NCBI GenBank assembly: GCA_910586845.1
Contig: CAJUJV010000019.1
Location: 35,365-52,591, forward strand
Length of the DNA stretch: 17,227 nt
Direction of reading: 5' to 3'
Source: an uncultured Hungatella sp.
GTDB lineage: Bacteria > Bacillota > Clostridia > Lachnospirales > Lachnospiraceae
Below the pieces are notes generated by a model that worked only from the letters and a program-made list of their open reading frames with translations, ran no database searches and was not told the DNA's origin. Both the position numbers and the translations under genes were made by a program. Positions 1-6,422 of the stretch are shown piece by piece (the first letter of the stretch is position 1; every line of letters starts with the position of its first letter).

Positions 1-57
1 CCCTGCCGCCTGGTATGGTAAGATAGGGACCGAAAAGAAAGAGGGAGGGAATACGTG

Positions 58-726
58 ATGGAGAGTAAGAAAAAAGAGTTTCTGCTGCGGGTGGTTCTGG
101 TGGTCGTGGCCAATCTGATCCTGGGGCTGGGGATCGCTCTGCTGAGGCTGTCCGGTTTCGGGACAGACCCGTTCAGCTGCATGAACCTGGGAGTCAGCAG
201 CCGCCTAGGCATGGGACTGGGCATGTATCAGATGCTGTTCAATGTGGTCCTGTTTATTCCGGTGATTATCCTGGACCGAAAGAGCTTCGGCATCGGCGCG
301 CTGGTCAATATGCTGGCACTGGGCTATTTTGTGGAGTTTGACATGTTCCTCTTTGCCGCCGTGGGGATCACCATCGAAGGCCTGGCGGCCAGTCTGGGGA
401 TCCGAGCGGCGCTGCTGATCGCAGGAGTCCTGGTGGTCTGCTTCGGAGTAGGACTGTACATGTTCTGTGATCTGGGGGCGGCGCCTTACGACCGTATGGG
501 AGTGATTATCGAAACTTATTCCCACGGAAAGGTAAAATTTAAATGGGCCAGAGTCTGTATGGATCTGGTGAGTATTGCCGTCGGATTCCTGACGGGAAGC
601 GTCATAGGCATCGGTACGGTGGTAGTGGCGTTTTTCACCGGTCCCATTGTCAGCTTTTTCAGGGAGAATGTGATCAGTCCCATGGTGGGAAAGATGGGGA
701 TCCATATAGAGCAGCAGAGGACATAA
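58..726 (+). CDS. YczE/YyaS-family integral membrane protein
   Basis: The 222-residue product is very hydrophobic, with about five predicted membrane segments, a short basic N-terminus (MESKKKEF) and a short polar C-terminal tail. The pair of related motifs FGTDPFSCMNLG (residues ~35-46) and LGAAPYDRMGV (~140-150) is characteristic of the YczE/YyaS membrane family (COG2364), which resembles a duplicated half-transporter; its substrate is unknown. I chose the ATG at 58 rather than the adjoining GTG at 55 because the purine-rich AGGGAGGGA (42-50) then sits 7 bp away. A possible extended -10 (TGG-TAAGAT, 16-24) lies just upstream, but its -35 would fall outside the window. The gene is followed by the separate ilvE promoter, so it is probably transcribed independently. 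The family call is fairly firm; the function is unknown. Confidence 0.82.
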   Translation: MESKKKEFLLRVVLVVVANLILGLGIALLRLSGFGTDPFSCMNLGVSSRLGMGLGMYQMLFNVVLFIPVIILDRKSFGIGALVNMLALGYFVEFDMFLFAAVGITIEGLAASLGIRAALLIAGVLVVCFGVGLYMFCDLGAAPYDRMGVIIETYSHGKVKFKWARVCMDLVSIAVGFLTGSVIGIGTVVVAFFTGPIVSFFRENVISPMVGKMGIHIEQQRT

Positions 727-768
727 AATATTTATGGCAGATATGATTTTTTTATATGGAAAAATCAG

Positions 769-797
769 TTGACACAGAGACATTTTTGTCTGATAAT
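769..797 (+). promoter_or_regulatory. Sigma-A-type promoter of ilvE
   Basis: TTGACA (769-774) and GATAAT (792-797) are separated by 17 bp, a near-consensus housekeeping promoter. It lies about 80 bp ahead of the ilvE start in the only non-coding gap between the YczE-like gene and ilvE. I see no T-box or leader-peptide attenuator in the short leader that follows. Confidence 0.75.
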
Positions 798-878
798 TGT
801 TGAAAGTAAAAAGTTACTGACCTGGGCTGACATAAGATGCCGGTACATAAGGCTGGTAGGGAAAGGAAGGATAGAGTT

Positions 879-1946
879 ATGGAAATCAGGATTGAGAGAA
901 CCACTTGTCCCAAGGAAAAGCCGGGACAGGACAACCCGCTGGTATTTGGAACCATCTTTACGGATCATATGTTTGAGGTGGACTATGAAGAGGGAAAGGG
1001 CTGGTATGATCCCAGAGTAGTCCCCTATCACAAGCTGGAGCTGGAGCCGTCTTCCATGGTGTTCCATTACGGACAGGAGATGTTCGAGGGGCTGAAAGCC
1101 TACAAGGCAGAGGATGGAAGAATCCTCCTGTTCCGTCCGGACAAGAATTTTGAGAGGGCGAACAGGAGCAACCGGAGGCTGTGCATTCCGGAGATCCCGG
1201 AGGATATTTTTATAGAGGGGATCAAGACCGTAGTCAGCGTGGACAGAGACTGGATCCCGACCAAACCCGGGACTTCGCTGTACATCCGTCCCTTTGTCAT
1301 CGCTACGGATCCGTTTCTGGGAGTAAGGCCGTCTCATACCTATAAGTTTATGGTCATTTTGTCTCCTGTGGGGGCATATTATGCAAGCGGCCTTGATCCG
1401 GTGAAGATCTGGATCGAAGACGAGTATGTACGTGCCGTAAAGGGTGGCATCGGTGAGGCCAAGACCGGCGGCAACTATGTGGCTTCCCTGGCTTCCCAGG
1501 TGAAGGCCCACGACGAGGGGTATTCCCAGGTACTGTGGCTGGACGGCGTTCACCGCAGGTACATCGAGGAAGTAGGCGCCATGAACATCTTCTTTAAGAT
1601 CAACGGCACCGTGGTAACTCCGGAGTTAAACGGGAGCATCCTTCCGGGAGTCACCAGAGATTCTGTCATCGCCCTGTGCAGAGAATGGGGAGTTCCGGTG
1701 GAAGAGAAGAGGATTTCTGTAGAAGAAGTGGTTGCCGCGGCAGAGTCAGGCGCCATGGAAGAGTGCTTCGGAACCGGTACGGCTGCAGTCATCTCGCCTG
1801 TGGGAGAGCTTCGCTATGAGGAAGCCAGGATGGCCATCGGCGGAGGAAAGATCGGAGAACTGACCCAGAAGCTTTATGATACCATCACAGGGATTCAGCT
1901 GGGAAGGGTAGAAGGTCCCCGGGGCTGGAGCGTAGAGGTCCGGTAA
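879..1946 (+). CDS. ilvE: Branched-chain amino acid aminotransferase (class IV, PLP)
   Basis: This cytosolic enzyme interconverts leucine, isoleucine and valine with their 2-oxo acids, using 2-oxoglutarate/glutamate. The protein is 355 residues, the usual size for the longer BCAT subtype found in Bacillus and eukaryotes. Motifs visible are FHYGQEMFEGLKAY (residues ~63-76), EAKTGGNY with the PLP Schiff-base lysine at K195, EVGAMNIFF, SILPGVTRDSV, and FGTGTAAVISPV near the C-terminus. The frame is open from an ATG at 837, but the ATG at 879 has AGGAAGG (864-870) at 8 bp spacing and gives the family-typical start, so I use it. The stop lies 1 bp before the start of the next gene, so the two form an operon. 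Identification is firm; which amino acid it prefers cannot be read from sequence. Confidence 0.95.
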   Translation: MEIRIERTTCPKEKPGQDNPLVFGTIFTDHMFEVDYEEGKGWYDPRVVPYHKLELEPSSMVFHYGQEMFEGLKAYKAEDGRILLFRPDKNFERANRSNRRLCIPEIPEDIFIEGIKTVVSVDRDWIPTKPGTSLYIRPFVIATDPFLGVRPSHTYKFMVILSPVGAYYASGLDPVKIWIEDEYVRAVKGGIGEAKTGGNYVASLASQVKAHDEGYSQVLWLDGVHRRYIEEVGAMNIFFKINGTVVTPELNGSILPGVTRDSVIALCREWGVPVEEKRISVEEVVAAAESGAMEECFGTGTAAVISPVGELRYEEARMAIGGGKIGELTQKLYDTITGIQLGRVEGPRGWSVEVR

Positions 1947-1947
1947 T

Positions 1948-2868
1948 ATGGCCGGGATGGAAGTTGTGCTGATGAAGGCCTTTGCCTTTGTGTTTATCAT
2001 CGCACTGGGGTACGGGTTAAAGAGGATCGGATTTTTTCACGCTCAGGATTTTTATCTCCTGTCCAGGGTCAATATCAAGATCACCCTTCCTGCGGCTATC
2101 ATCGCCAATTTCAGCAAGATTACCATGGATATGTCCATGCTGATCGTCTGCGGGGTCGGCATTGCCTGCAACGCGGCTACCATGGCGGTGGGATATCTGA
2201 TCAGTATCGGGAAGGATCGGAATGAGAAAGCCTTTGACATGCTGAATCTGTCCGGCTACAATATCGGAAGCTTTACCACTCCCTTTGTGCAGAACTTTCT
2301 GGGCCCTGTAGGCGTGGCGGCCACAAGTCTGTTTGATACGGGCAATGCGGTCATGTGTACGGGGATGAATTTTACCGTGGCCAGTATGGTAAGCGGGGAG
2401 GATGAGAAGCCGTCTCCGGGACGGATCTTAAGGTCCCTGCTGTCTTCCGCTCCTTTTGATGTGTACGTGGTCATGACGACCCTCACCATGCTGAAATTAA
2501 GGCTTCCTCAGGCAGCCGTGACCGTGGCGGAGACCATCGGAGGAGCCAATGCATTTGTGGCCATGCTCATGATCGGGATCGGCTTTGAGATCCGGGCGGA
2601 CAGGGAAAAGCTGAAGCTGATGACGCGGATTCTGACAGTCCGGTTCGGTATGGCCGTGGCCCTGGCTCTCGGATTTTATTTTCTGGCGCCTTTGGAACTG
2701 GAGGTGCGGCAGGCCATCGCCATCTGCGTGATCGGCCCCATTACCTCCGTGTGTCCTGCCTATGTGGGACGGTTGAGAGGAGATGTGGAGCTGTCCAGCG
2801 CCATCAATTCTCTGGCTATCCTCATCGGTGTGGTGACGACTACCGTGGCTCTGGTGATCATGCTGTGA
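1948..2868 (+). CDS. AEC-family (auxin efflux carrier-like) permease
   Basis: This is a 306-residue membrane protein with about ten hydrophobic segments in two five-helix halves. The N-terminal half has the family-like sequence GYGLKRIGFF..(~22-31) followed by LSRVNIKITLPAAIIANFSK, and the centre carries LSGYNIGSFTTPFVQNFLGPVG (~98-119), typical of AEC/malonate-type carriers. The C-terminal half has CVIGPITSVCPAYVGRL. The first ATG, 1948, follows the ilvE stop by 1 bp, so translation is probably coupled; 1957 is an alternative start. AEC proteins carry organic acids, amino acids or related anions. Linkage to ilvE makes a branched-chain amino or oxo acid a reasonable guess, but nothing in the sequence proves it. 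The family call is firm. Confidence 0.85.
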   Translation: MAGMEVVLMKAFAFVFIIALGYGLKRIGFFHAQDFYLLSRVNIKITLPAAIIANFSKITMDMSMLIVCGVGIACNAATMAVGYLISIGKDRNEKAFDMLNLSGYNIGSFTTPFVQNFLGPVGVAATSLFDTGNAVMCTGMNFTVASMVSGEDEKPSPGRILRSLLSSAPFDVYVVMTTLTMLKLRLPQAAVTVAETIGGANAFVAMLMIGIGFEIRADREKLKLMTRILTVRFGMAVALALGFYFLAPLELEVRQAIAICVIGPITSVCPAYVGRLRGDVELSSAINSLAILIGVVTTTVALVIML

Positions 2869-2938
2869 GCTCATTCCGGAATTGATCGCAGGCATTGGAT
2901 CTGCCCGCTTAATGAAAATTTTATAAATCAGCCAATAA

Positions 2939-2984
2939 TACCCTCCGTGAACAAGGGCGTGTGTCCCTTTGTCCACGGAGGGTA
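2939..2984. mobile_element. Short palindromic element E1, TA-flanked (MITE-like)
   Basis: The 42-bp sequence 2941-2982 folds on itself. Its left arm CCCTCCGTGAACAAGGG pairs with the right arm CCCTTTGTCCACGGAGGG, with one mismatch and one bulged base, around a short GC-containing loop. It is bounded on both sides by TA (2939-2940 and 2983-2984). A clearly related element lies at 17111-17158, in the opposite orientation as judged by the internal sequence. The hairpin sits downstream of the AEC gene and could stop transcription, but no T-run follows it, so I do not call it a terminator. See the finding on the second copy for the insertion evidence. Confidence 0.6.
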
Positions 2985-3017
2985 TCCGTATTTCAATATA
3001 ATACGGACATTTTTTGG

Positions 3018-3046
3018 TTGATTAATGGATAATTACATGGTATAAT
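3018..3046 (+). promoter_or_regulatory. Promoter of the XRE-Uma2 gene
   Basis: TTGATT (3018-3023), a 17-bp spacer, then a perfect TATAAT (3041-3046) preceded by the extended -10 dinucleotide TG (3038-3039). The position, ~55 bp before the coding start, suits the gene at 3100. This marks that gene as a separate transcription unit from ilvE-AEC. Confidence 0.75.
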
Positions 3047-3099
3047 GACATAGAAGACAATCAAAATCACCGCTTTTTATCCGAAAAGGAGGTCTTTTC

Positions 3100-3882
3100 A
3101 TGACCATAAAAGAGATGAAAGAGCGCAAAAAGGAACTGGGATACACCTGCGCCCAGATCGCCGGGCTGTCGGGAGTCCCTCTCGGTACGGTACAGAAGAT
3201 TTTCAGCGGAGCCACGGCCTCCCCCAGATACGACACCCTGACAGAACTGGAGAAAGTGCTTGCCCCGCCGGATCCTTCCTCTATCCGTGAGCCCCAGGCA
3301 GTTTACGGCGGGAAGCAGCAGGGAGACTATACCCTGGAAGACTATTATCAGATTCCGGATGAGAGGCGGGTGGAGCTGATCGACGGGGTGATCTATGATA
3401 TGGCCTCTCCTACGTCCTTTCACCAGCTGATCGCCGGATTGATTCACATGAAGCTTCTGAGCCATGTTCTTGACAGGAGGGGAAAGTGCCTTCCCATGAT
3501 TTCCCCCATCGACGTGCAGCTTGACTGCGATAACCGGACCATGGTGCAGCCGGATGTGGTGATCGTGTGTGACAGAGACAAGGTTATCGAGCGGTGTATC
3601 TACGGGGCGCCGGATTTTGTCATTGAGGTGATCTCCAGGTCTTCCGCCAGGAGAGATGCGGTGATCAAGCTGAACAAATATATGGCCGCCGGAGTCCGGG
3701 AATACTGGATAATTGATCCGGACCGGCAGAAGGTTCTGGTCTATCGGTTCCAGAAGGAAGAGTATCCCCTGATCTACGGGTTTGATGCTCAGATTCCGGT
3801 GGAGATCTGGGATGACGGCTTTGCCATCGATTTCCGGGAAGTCTATGAACATATCCGGTTTTTGTATGAGAGAGGGACATAA
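3100..3882 (+). CDS. XRE-type HTH fused to Uma2 (DUF820) PD-(D/E)XK nuclease-like domain
   Basis: The 260-residue protein has two parts. Residues ~1-55 form an XRE/Cro helix-turn-helix (YTCAQIAGLSGVPLGTVQKIF, then the paired helix PRYDTLTELEKVL). Residues ~78-255 form a Uma2/DUF820 domain with the expected order: VELIDGVIYDM, QPDVVIV (D152), DFVIEVIS (D172, E176), then KLNKYMAAGVREYWIIDP (K190 or K193). These acidic and lysine residues fit a PD-(D/E)XK active site, so the fold appears catalytically intact. The start has a very strong ribosome site, AAAGGAGG, about 8 bp upstream. Uma2 proteins are widespread and multicopy in cyanobacteria and clostridia but their substrates are unknown. It stands alone between its own promoter and the thrS leader. 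Domain calls are firm; the role is not known. Confidence 0.88.
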   Translation: MTIKEMKERKKELGYTCAQIAGLSGVPLGTVQKIFSGATASPRYDTLTELEKVLAPPDPSSIREPQAVYGGKQQGDYTLEDYYQIPDERRVELIDGVIYDMASPTSFHQLIAGLIHMKLLSHVLDRRGKCLPMISPIDVQLDCDNRTMVQPDVVIVCDRDKVIERCIYGAPDFVIEVISRSSARRDAVIKLNKYMAAGVREYWIIDPDRQKVLVYRFQKEEYPLIYGFDAQIPVEIWDDGFAIDFREVYEHIRFLYERGT

Positions 3883-3906
3883 TCCGATTACAATGAAGAA
3901 TTGGTC

Positions 3907-3934
3907 TTGACAAACCGGGATCCGATGCTATAAT
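3907..3934 (+). promoter_or_regulatory. Promoter of the thrS T-box transcript
   Basis: TTGACA (3907-3912), a 16-bp spacer, and TATAAT (3929-3934), both perfect hexamers. Transcription should begin near 3941, giving a leader of about 280 nt before thrS that contains the whole T-box. Confidence 0.82.
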
Positions 3935-3940
3935 CAAGAA

Positions 3941-4190
3941 AAGTGACATAAGTCAATGCGTTGACGGGAACAGTACGCTGTCGGAAGCCGTTCAGAGAGA
4001 GATGGGAAGGTGTGAGCATCTTACGGATCCGGTATCGGAAGACCATCCCTGAGCGGTCCTTAATCGGACACGGTGATTCCGTTATCATCAAGGAAAGTGG
4101 CCAGAGCAGAAGCGCTCCGGCAAGCAGGGTGGAACCGCGAAATTATTCGTCCCTTCTCACAGGCAACTGTGAGGAGGGACGTTGTTGTCG
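3941..4190 (+). ncRNA. T-box riboswitch (threonine) controlling thrS
   Basis: The conserved T-box sequence AGGGTGGAACCGCG is at 4126-4139; its TGGA tract is the part that pairs with the 3' end of uncharged tRNA. Upstream, stem I shows an AGTA motif (loop-E 5' side, ~3973), an AGAGAGAG segment and GGTGTGAG in the distal loop region, then GGAAG-ACC-A, where ACC (4042-4044) is in the specifier position. ACC is a threonine codon, matching the downstream gene. A 15-bp hairpin (4148-4162 with 4167-4181, loop GCAA) is the terminator arm. It can be displaced by pairing of AGGG in the T-box with CCCT (4151-4154). Uncharged tRNA-Thr should therefore allow readthrough into thrS. This element fills most of the 340-bp gap between the Uma2 gene and thrS. 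Confidence 0.93.
4148..4189 (+). terminator. T-box terminator hairpin
   Basis: The stem CGTCCCTTCTCACAG pairs over 15 positions (one G-U) with CTGTGAGGAGGGACG around a GCAA tetraloop. The tail that follows is GTTGTTGTC rather than an unbroken T-run, so termination may be less efficient than usual. Its left arm contains the CCCT needed for the alternative antiterminator. Confidence 0.75.
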
Positions 4191-4223
4191 TGGGACCAAA
4201 TACATGAAAAGGAGAACAGGATT

Positions 4224-6152
4224 ATGAAGGTAACATTAAAAGACGGAAGCGTCAAGGAATACTCCCGGCCCATGTCGGTCATCGACATCGCGGCGGATAT
4301 CAGCTCCGGCCTTGCCAGGATGGCCTGCGGCGGAGAAATCGACGGGGAGAGCGTGGATCTGAGAACCATGGTGGATAAGGACTGTCAGCTGAACATCCTG
4401 ACTGCCAAGGACGAAAAAGGCCTGGCGGCTCTGCGCCACACCGCCAGCCATGTGATGGCCCAGGCAGTGAAGAGACTGTACCCGGATGCCAGGCTGGCCA
4501 TCGGGCCTTCCATCGCCGACGGCTTCTACTATGACATCGACTTCGCCGCTCCCATTACGTCGGAGGAGCTCCCAAAGATCGAGGCGGAGATGAAGAAGAT
4601 CATCAAGGAAGCCCTTCCTCTGGAGCGGTTTACCCTGCCGAGAAAAGAGGCCCTGGCTCTCATGAAGGAGAAGGAAGAGCCCTACAAGGTGGAGCTCATC
4701 GAAGATCTGCCGGAGGGAGAGGAGATCAGCTTCTACAGGCAGGGAGAATTTACGGACCTGTGCGCAGGCCCCCATCTGATGAACACCAGGGACGTGGGAA
4801 AGGCCTACAAGCTGACCAGCATCGCAGGAGCCTACTGGAGAGGCAACGAGCACAACAAGATGCTGACCCGTATCTATGCCACGGCATTTGCCAGGAAAGA
4901 GGAGCTGGAGGCCTACATCACCATGATGGAGGAGGCCAAGAAGCGGGACCACCGGAAACTGGGAAGAGAGCTGGGACTGTTTATGATGCATGATGCGGGA
5001 CCGGGATTCCCCTTCTTCCTGCCCAAGGGCATGGTGCTGAAGAACACGCTGATGGAGTACTGGAGAGAGATCCACAAGAAGGCAGGTTACGTGGAGATCT
5101 CCACCCCCATCATCCTGAACAGAAGCCTGTGGGAGACTTCCGGCCACTGGGATCACTACAAGAACAACATGTATACCACGGTCATCGACGAGCAGGATTA
5201 CGCGGTGAAGCCCATGAACTGCCCCGGCGGAGTTCTGGTCTATGCCTCCGAACCCCGTTCCTACAGGGATCTGCCTCTGAGACTGGGAGAGGTTGGACTG
5301 GTACACCGCCACGAGAAGTCAGGTCAGCTCCACGGCCTTATGAGAGTGCGGTGCTTTAATCAGGATGACGCCCATATCTTCATGACTCCGGATCAGATCA
5401 AGGAGGAGATCATGGGGGTGGCCAGACTTATCGACGACGTGTACACCCTCTTCGGGTTCAAGTATCATGTGGAACTGTCCACCAGGCCCGAGGACAGCAT
5501 GGGAAGCGACGAGGACTGGGAGATGGCTACCGACGGCTTAAGAAGCGCTCTTGACGAGCTGGGTCTTGACTATGTGGTCAATGAGGGAGACGGCGCCTTC
5601 TACGGTCCCAAAATCGACTTCCACTTAGTGGACGCCATCGGCAGGACCTGGCAGTGCGGCACTATCCAGCTGGACTTCCAGCTGCCCCAGCGGTTTGAGC
5701 TGGAGTATCAGGGAGCGGACGGGGAGAAGCATCGCCCCATCATGATTCACCGTGTGGCGTTTGGCTCCATCGAGAGGTTCATCGGAATCCTCATCGAGCA
5801 CTTCGCAGGAGCCTTCCCCACGTGGCTGGCTCCGGTACAGGTGAAGGTCCTTCCCATCTCCGACAAATTTATCGACTACGGGGAGAGCGTGAAAAAGCAG
5901 CTTGAGGAGGCAGGGATCCGGGCAGAACTGGATACCCGCTCCGAGAAGATCGGCTACAAGATCAGGGAAGCCCAGATGCAGAAGATTCCCTACATGCTGA
6001 TCGTGGGACAGAAGGAACAGGAGGAGGCCAGAGTGTCCGTCAGAAGCCGGTTTGAAGGAGACGAGGGCCAGAAGTCCATAGATGAGTTTATTGAGTCAGT
6101 GAAGGAAGAGATCGCCACCAGGGCAGTGCGCCAGGTGAATCAGGCTTCTTAG
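4224..6152 (+). CDS. thrS: Threonine--tRNA ligase
   Basis: This is a 642-residue class II aminoacyl-tRNA synthetase, full length for bacterial ThrRS. Domains in order are a TGS domain (~1-60), the N2 editing domain with HTASHVMAQ (~71-79, the HxxxH metal site), the catalytic core and the C-terminal anticodon-binding domain (from ~540). The core carries MNCPGG, a motif 2 region around RHEKSGQLHGLMRVR, DDAHIF, and the motif 3 sequence FGSIERFIGIL. The Cys of MNCPG and the His residues of DDAH and MIHR are the expected zinc ligands. The frame opens at 4182, but the ATG at 4224 is preceded by AAAAGGAG (4207-4214) and begins the standard N-terminus (MKVTLKDGS), so it is the start. The gene is controlled by the threonine T-box and ends before a terminator; it appears monocistronic. 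Confidence 0.98.
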   Translation: MKVTLKDGSVKEYSRPMSVIDIAADISSGLARMACGGEIDGESVDLRTMVDKDCQLNILTAKDEKGLAALRHTASHVMAQAVKRLYPDARLAIGPSIADGFYYDIDFAAPITSEELPKIEAEMKKIIKEALPLERFTLPRKEALALMKEKEEPYKVELIEDLPEGEEISFYRQGEFTDLCAGPHLMNTRDVGKAYKLTSIAGAYWRGNEHNKMLTRIYATAFARKEELEAYITMMEEAKKRDHRKLGRELGLFMMHDAGPGFPFFLPKGMVLKNTLMEYWREIHKKAGYVEISTPIILNRSLWETSGHWDHYKNNMYTTVIDEQDYAVKPMNCPGGVLVYASEPRSYRDLPLRLGEVGLVHRHEKSGQLHGLMRVRCFNQDDAHIFMTPDQIKEEIMGVARLIDDVYTLFGFKYHVELSTRPEDSMGSDEDWEMATDGLRSALDELGLDYVVNEGDGAFYGPKIDFHLVDAIGRTWQCGTIQLDFQLPQRFELEYQGADGEKHRPIMIHRVAFGSIERFIGILIEHFAGAFPTWLAPVQVKVLPISDKFIDYGESVKKQLEEAGIRAELDTRSEKIGYKIREAQMQKIPYMLIVGQKEQEEARVSVRSRFEGDEGQKSIDEFIESVKEEIATRAVRQVNQAS

Positions 6153-6197
6153 ACATTTTTATCACAGGAAAGTGCTATTCGATTAGAAGAGAGAAGA

Positions 6198-6229
6198 AGA
6201 GTCCGTTCGGCCAGAGCGGGCTCTTTTTA
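6198..6229 (+). terminator. Rho-independent terminator after thrS
   Basis: AGAGTCCGTT (6198-6207) pairs with AGCGGGCTCT (6215-6224) over 10 positions, two of them G-U, around a 7-nt loop. It is followed directly by TTTTTA. It lies 46 bp past the thrS stop. Confidence 0.88.
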
Positions 6230-6230
6230 T

Positions 6231-6257
6231 TTCTATAGGAAAGTGCGTCCTATAGAA
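6231..6257. repeat. Perfect 10-bp inverted repeat between thrS and frlB
   Basis: TTCTATAGGA (6231-6240) and TCCTATAGAA (6248-6257) are exact inverted copies around AAGTGCG. The hairpin follows the thrS terminator immediately and has no T-run of its own. The motif AGGAAAGTGC also occurs at 6168-6177 just after thrS. It may be a second terminator-like structure, a protein site, or an intergenic repeat; its role is not visible. From 6258 to the frl promoter (6332) I see only low-complexity AT-rich and GC-rich patches. Confidence 0.6.
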
Positions 6258-6331
6258 CAAAAACCCTCCGCGGCTTGGCGGCAAATTTTGCAAATTCAGA
6301 GAAATATCCCGCAAAAAAGTTTAAAAACCGG

Positions 6332-6360
6332 TTGACAAATGCCTATGAATATAATATTAT
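6332..6360 (+). promoter_or_regulatory. Promoter of the frl operon
   Basis: TTGACA (6332-6337), a 17-bp spacer and TATTAT (6355-6360). An alternative TATAAT at 6350-6355 is only 12 bp from this -35 and is less likely. Transcription should begin near 6367, placing the palindrome at 6369-6385 right at the start site. Confidence 0.72.
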
Positions 6361-6368
6361 AATAACAC

Positions 6369-6385
6369 ATATAACGTTATATAAC
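6369..6385. promoter_or_regulatory. Overlapping palindromes, candidate FrlR operator
   Basis: Two perfect palindromes share bases: ATATAACGTTATAT (6369-6382) and GTTATATAAC (6376-6385). They cover the predicted transcription start of frlB, where a bound repressor would block initiation. A palindrome framed by GT and AC fits the general shape of GntR-family operators. The frlR promoter contains a palindrome with the same TTATATAA core (11694-11703). Binding by FrlR is an inference. Confidence 0.45.
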
Positions 6386-6422
6386 AACTTATAAAAAATA
6401 AGGAAAGCGGAGGACTAAGTTT

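Noticed and set aside
727..878. T-box or leader attenuator for ilvE
   Set aside because: The leader after the promoter is under 80 nt, with no T-box sequence and no hairpin followed by a T-run.
837..878. N-terminal extension of IlvE from ATG 837
   Set aside because: The extra 14 residues would span the ribosome site of ATG 879 and do not resemble the family N-terminus.
2941..2982. Rho-independent terminator of the AEC gene
   Set aside because: The hairpin is strong but is followed by TATCCGTATT with no T-run, and TA flanks plus the second copy favour a mobile repeat. A side role in termination is still possible.
3961..4227. 88-codon plus-strand frame in the thrS leader
   Set aside because: The stretch is the T-box RNA; the frame overlaps its conserved elements and the product has no protein-like features.
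4236..5312. Long minus-strand open frame opposite thrS
   Set aside because: It is a shadow of thrS codon usage, rich in His, Gln and Gly with no family likeness; thrS is certain on the other strand.
6320..6340. Catabolite (cre) site over the frl -35
   Set aside because: AAACCGGTTGACA has a central CG but lacks the TG...CA ends at the required spacing.
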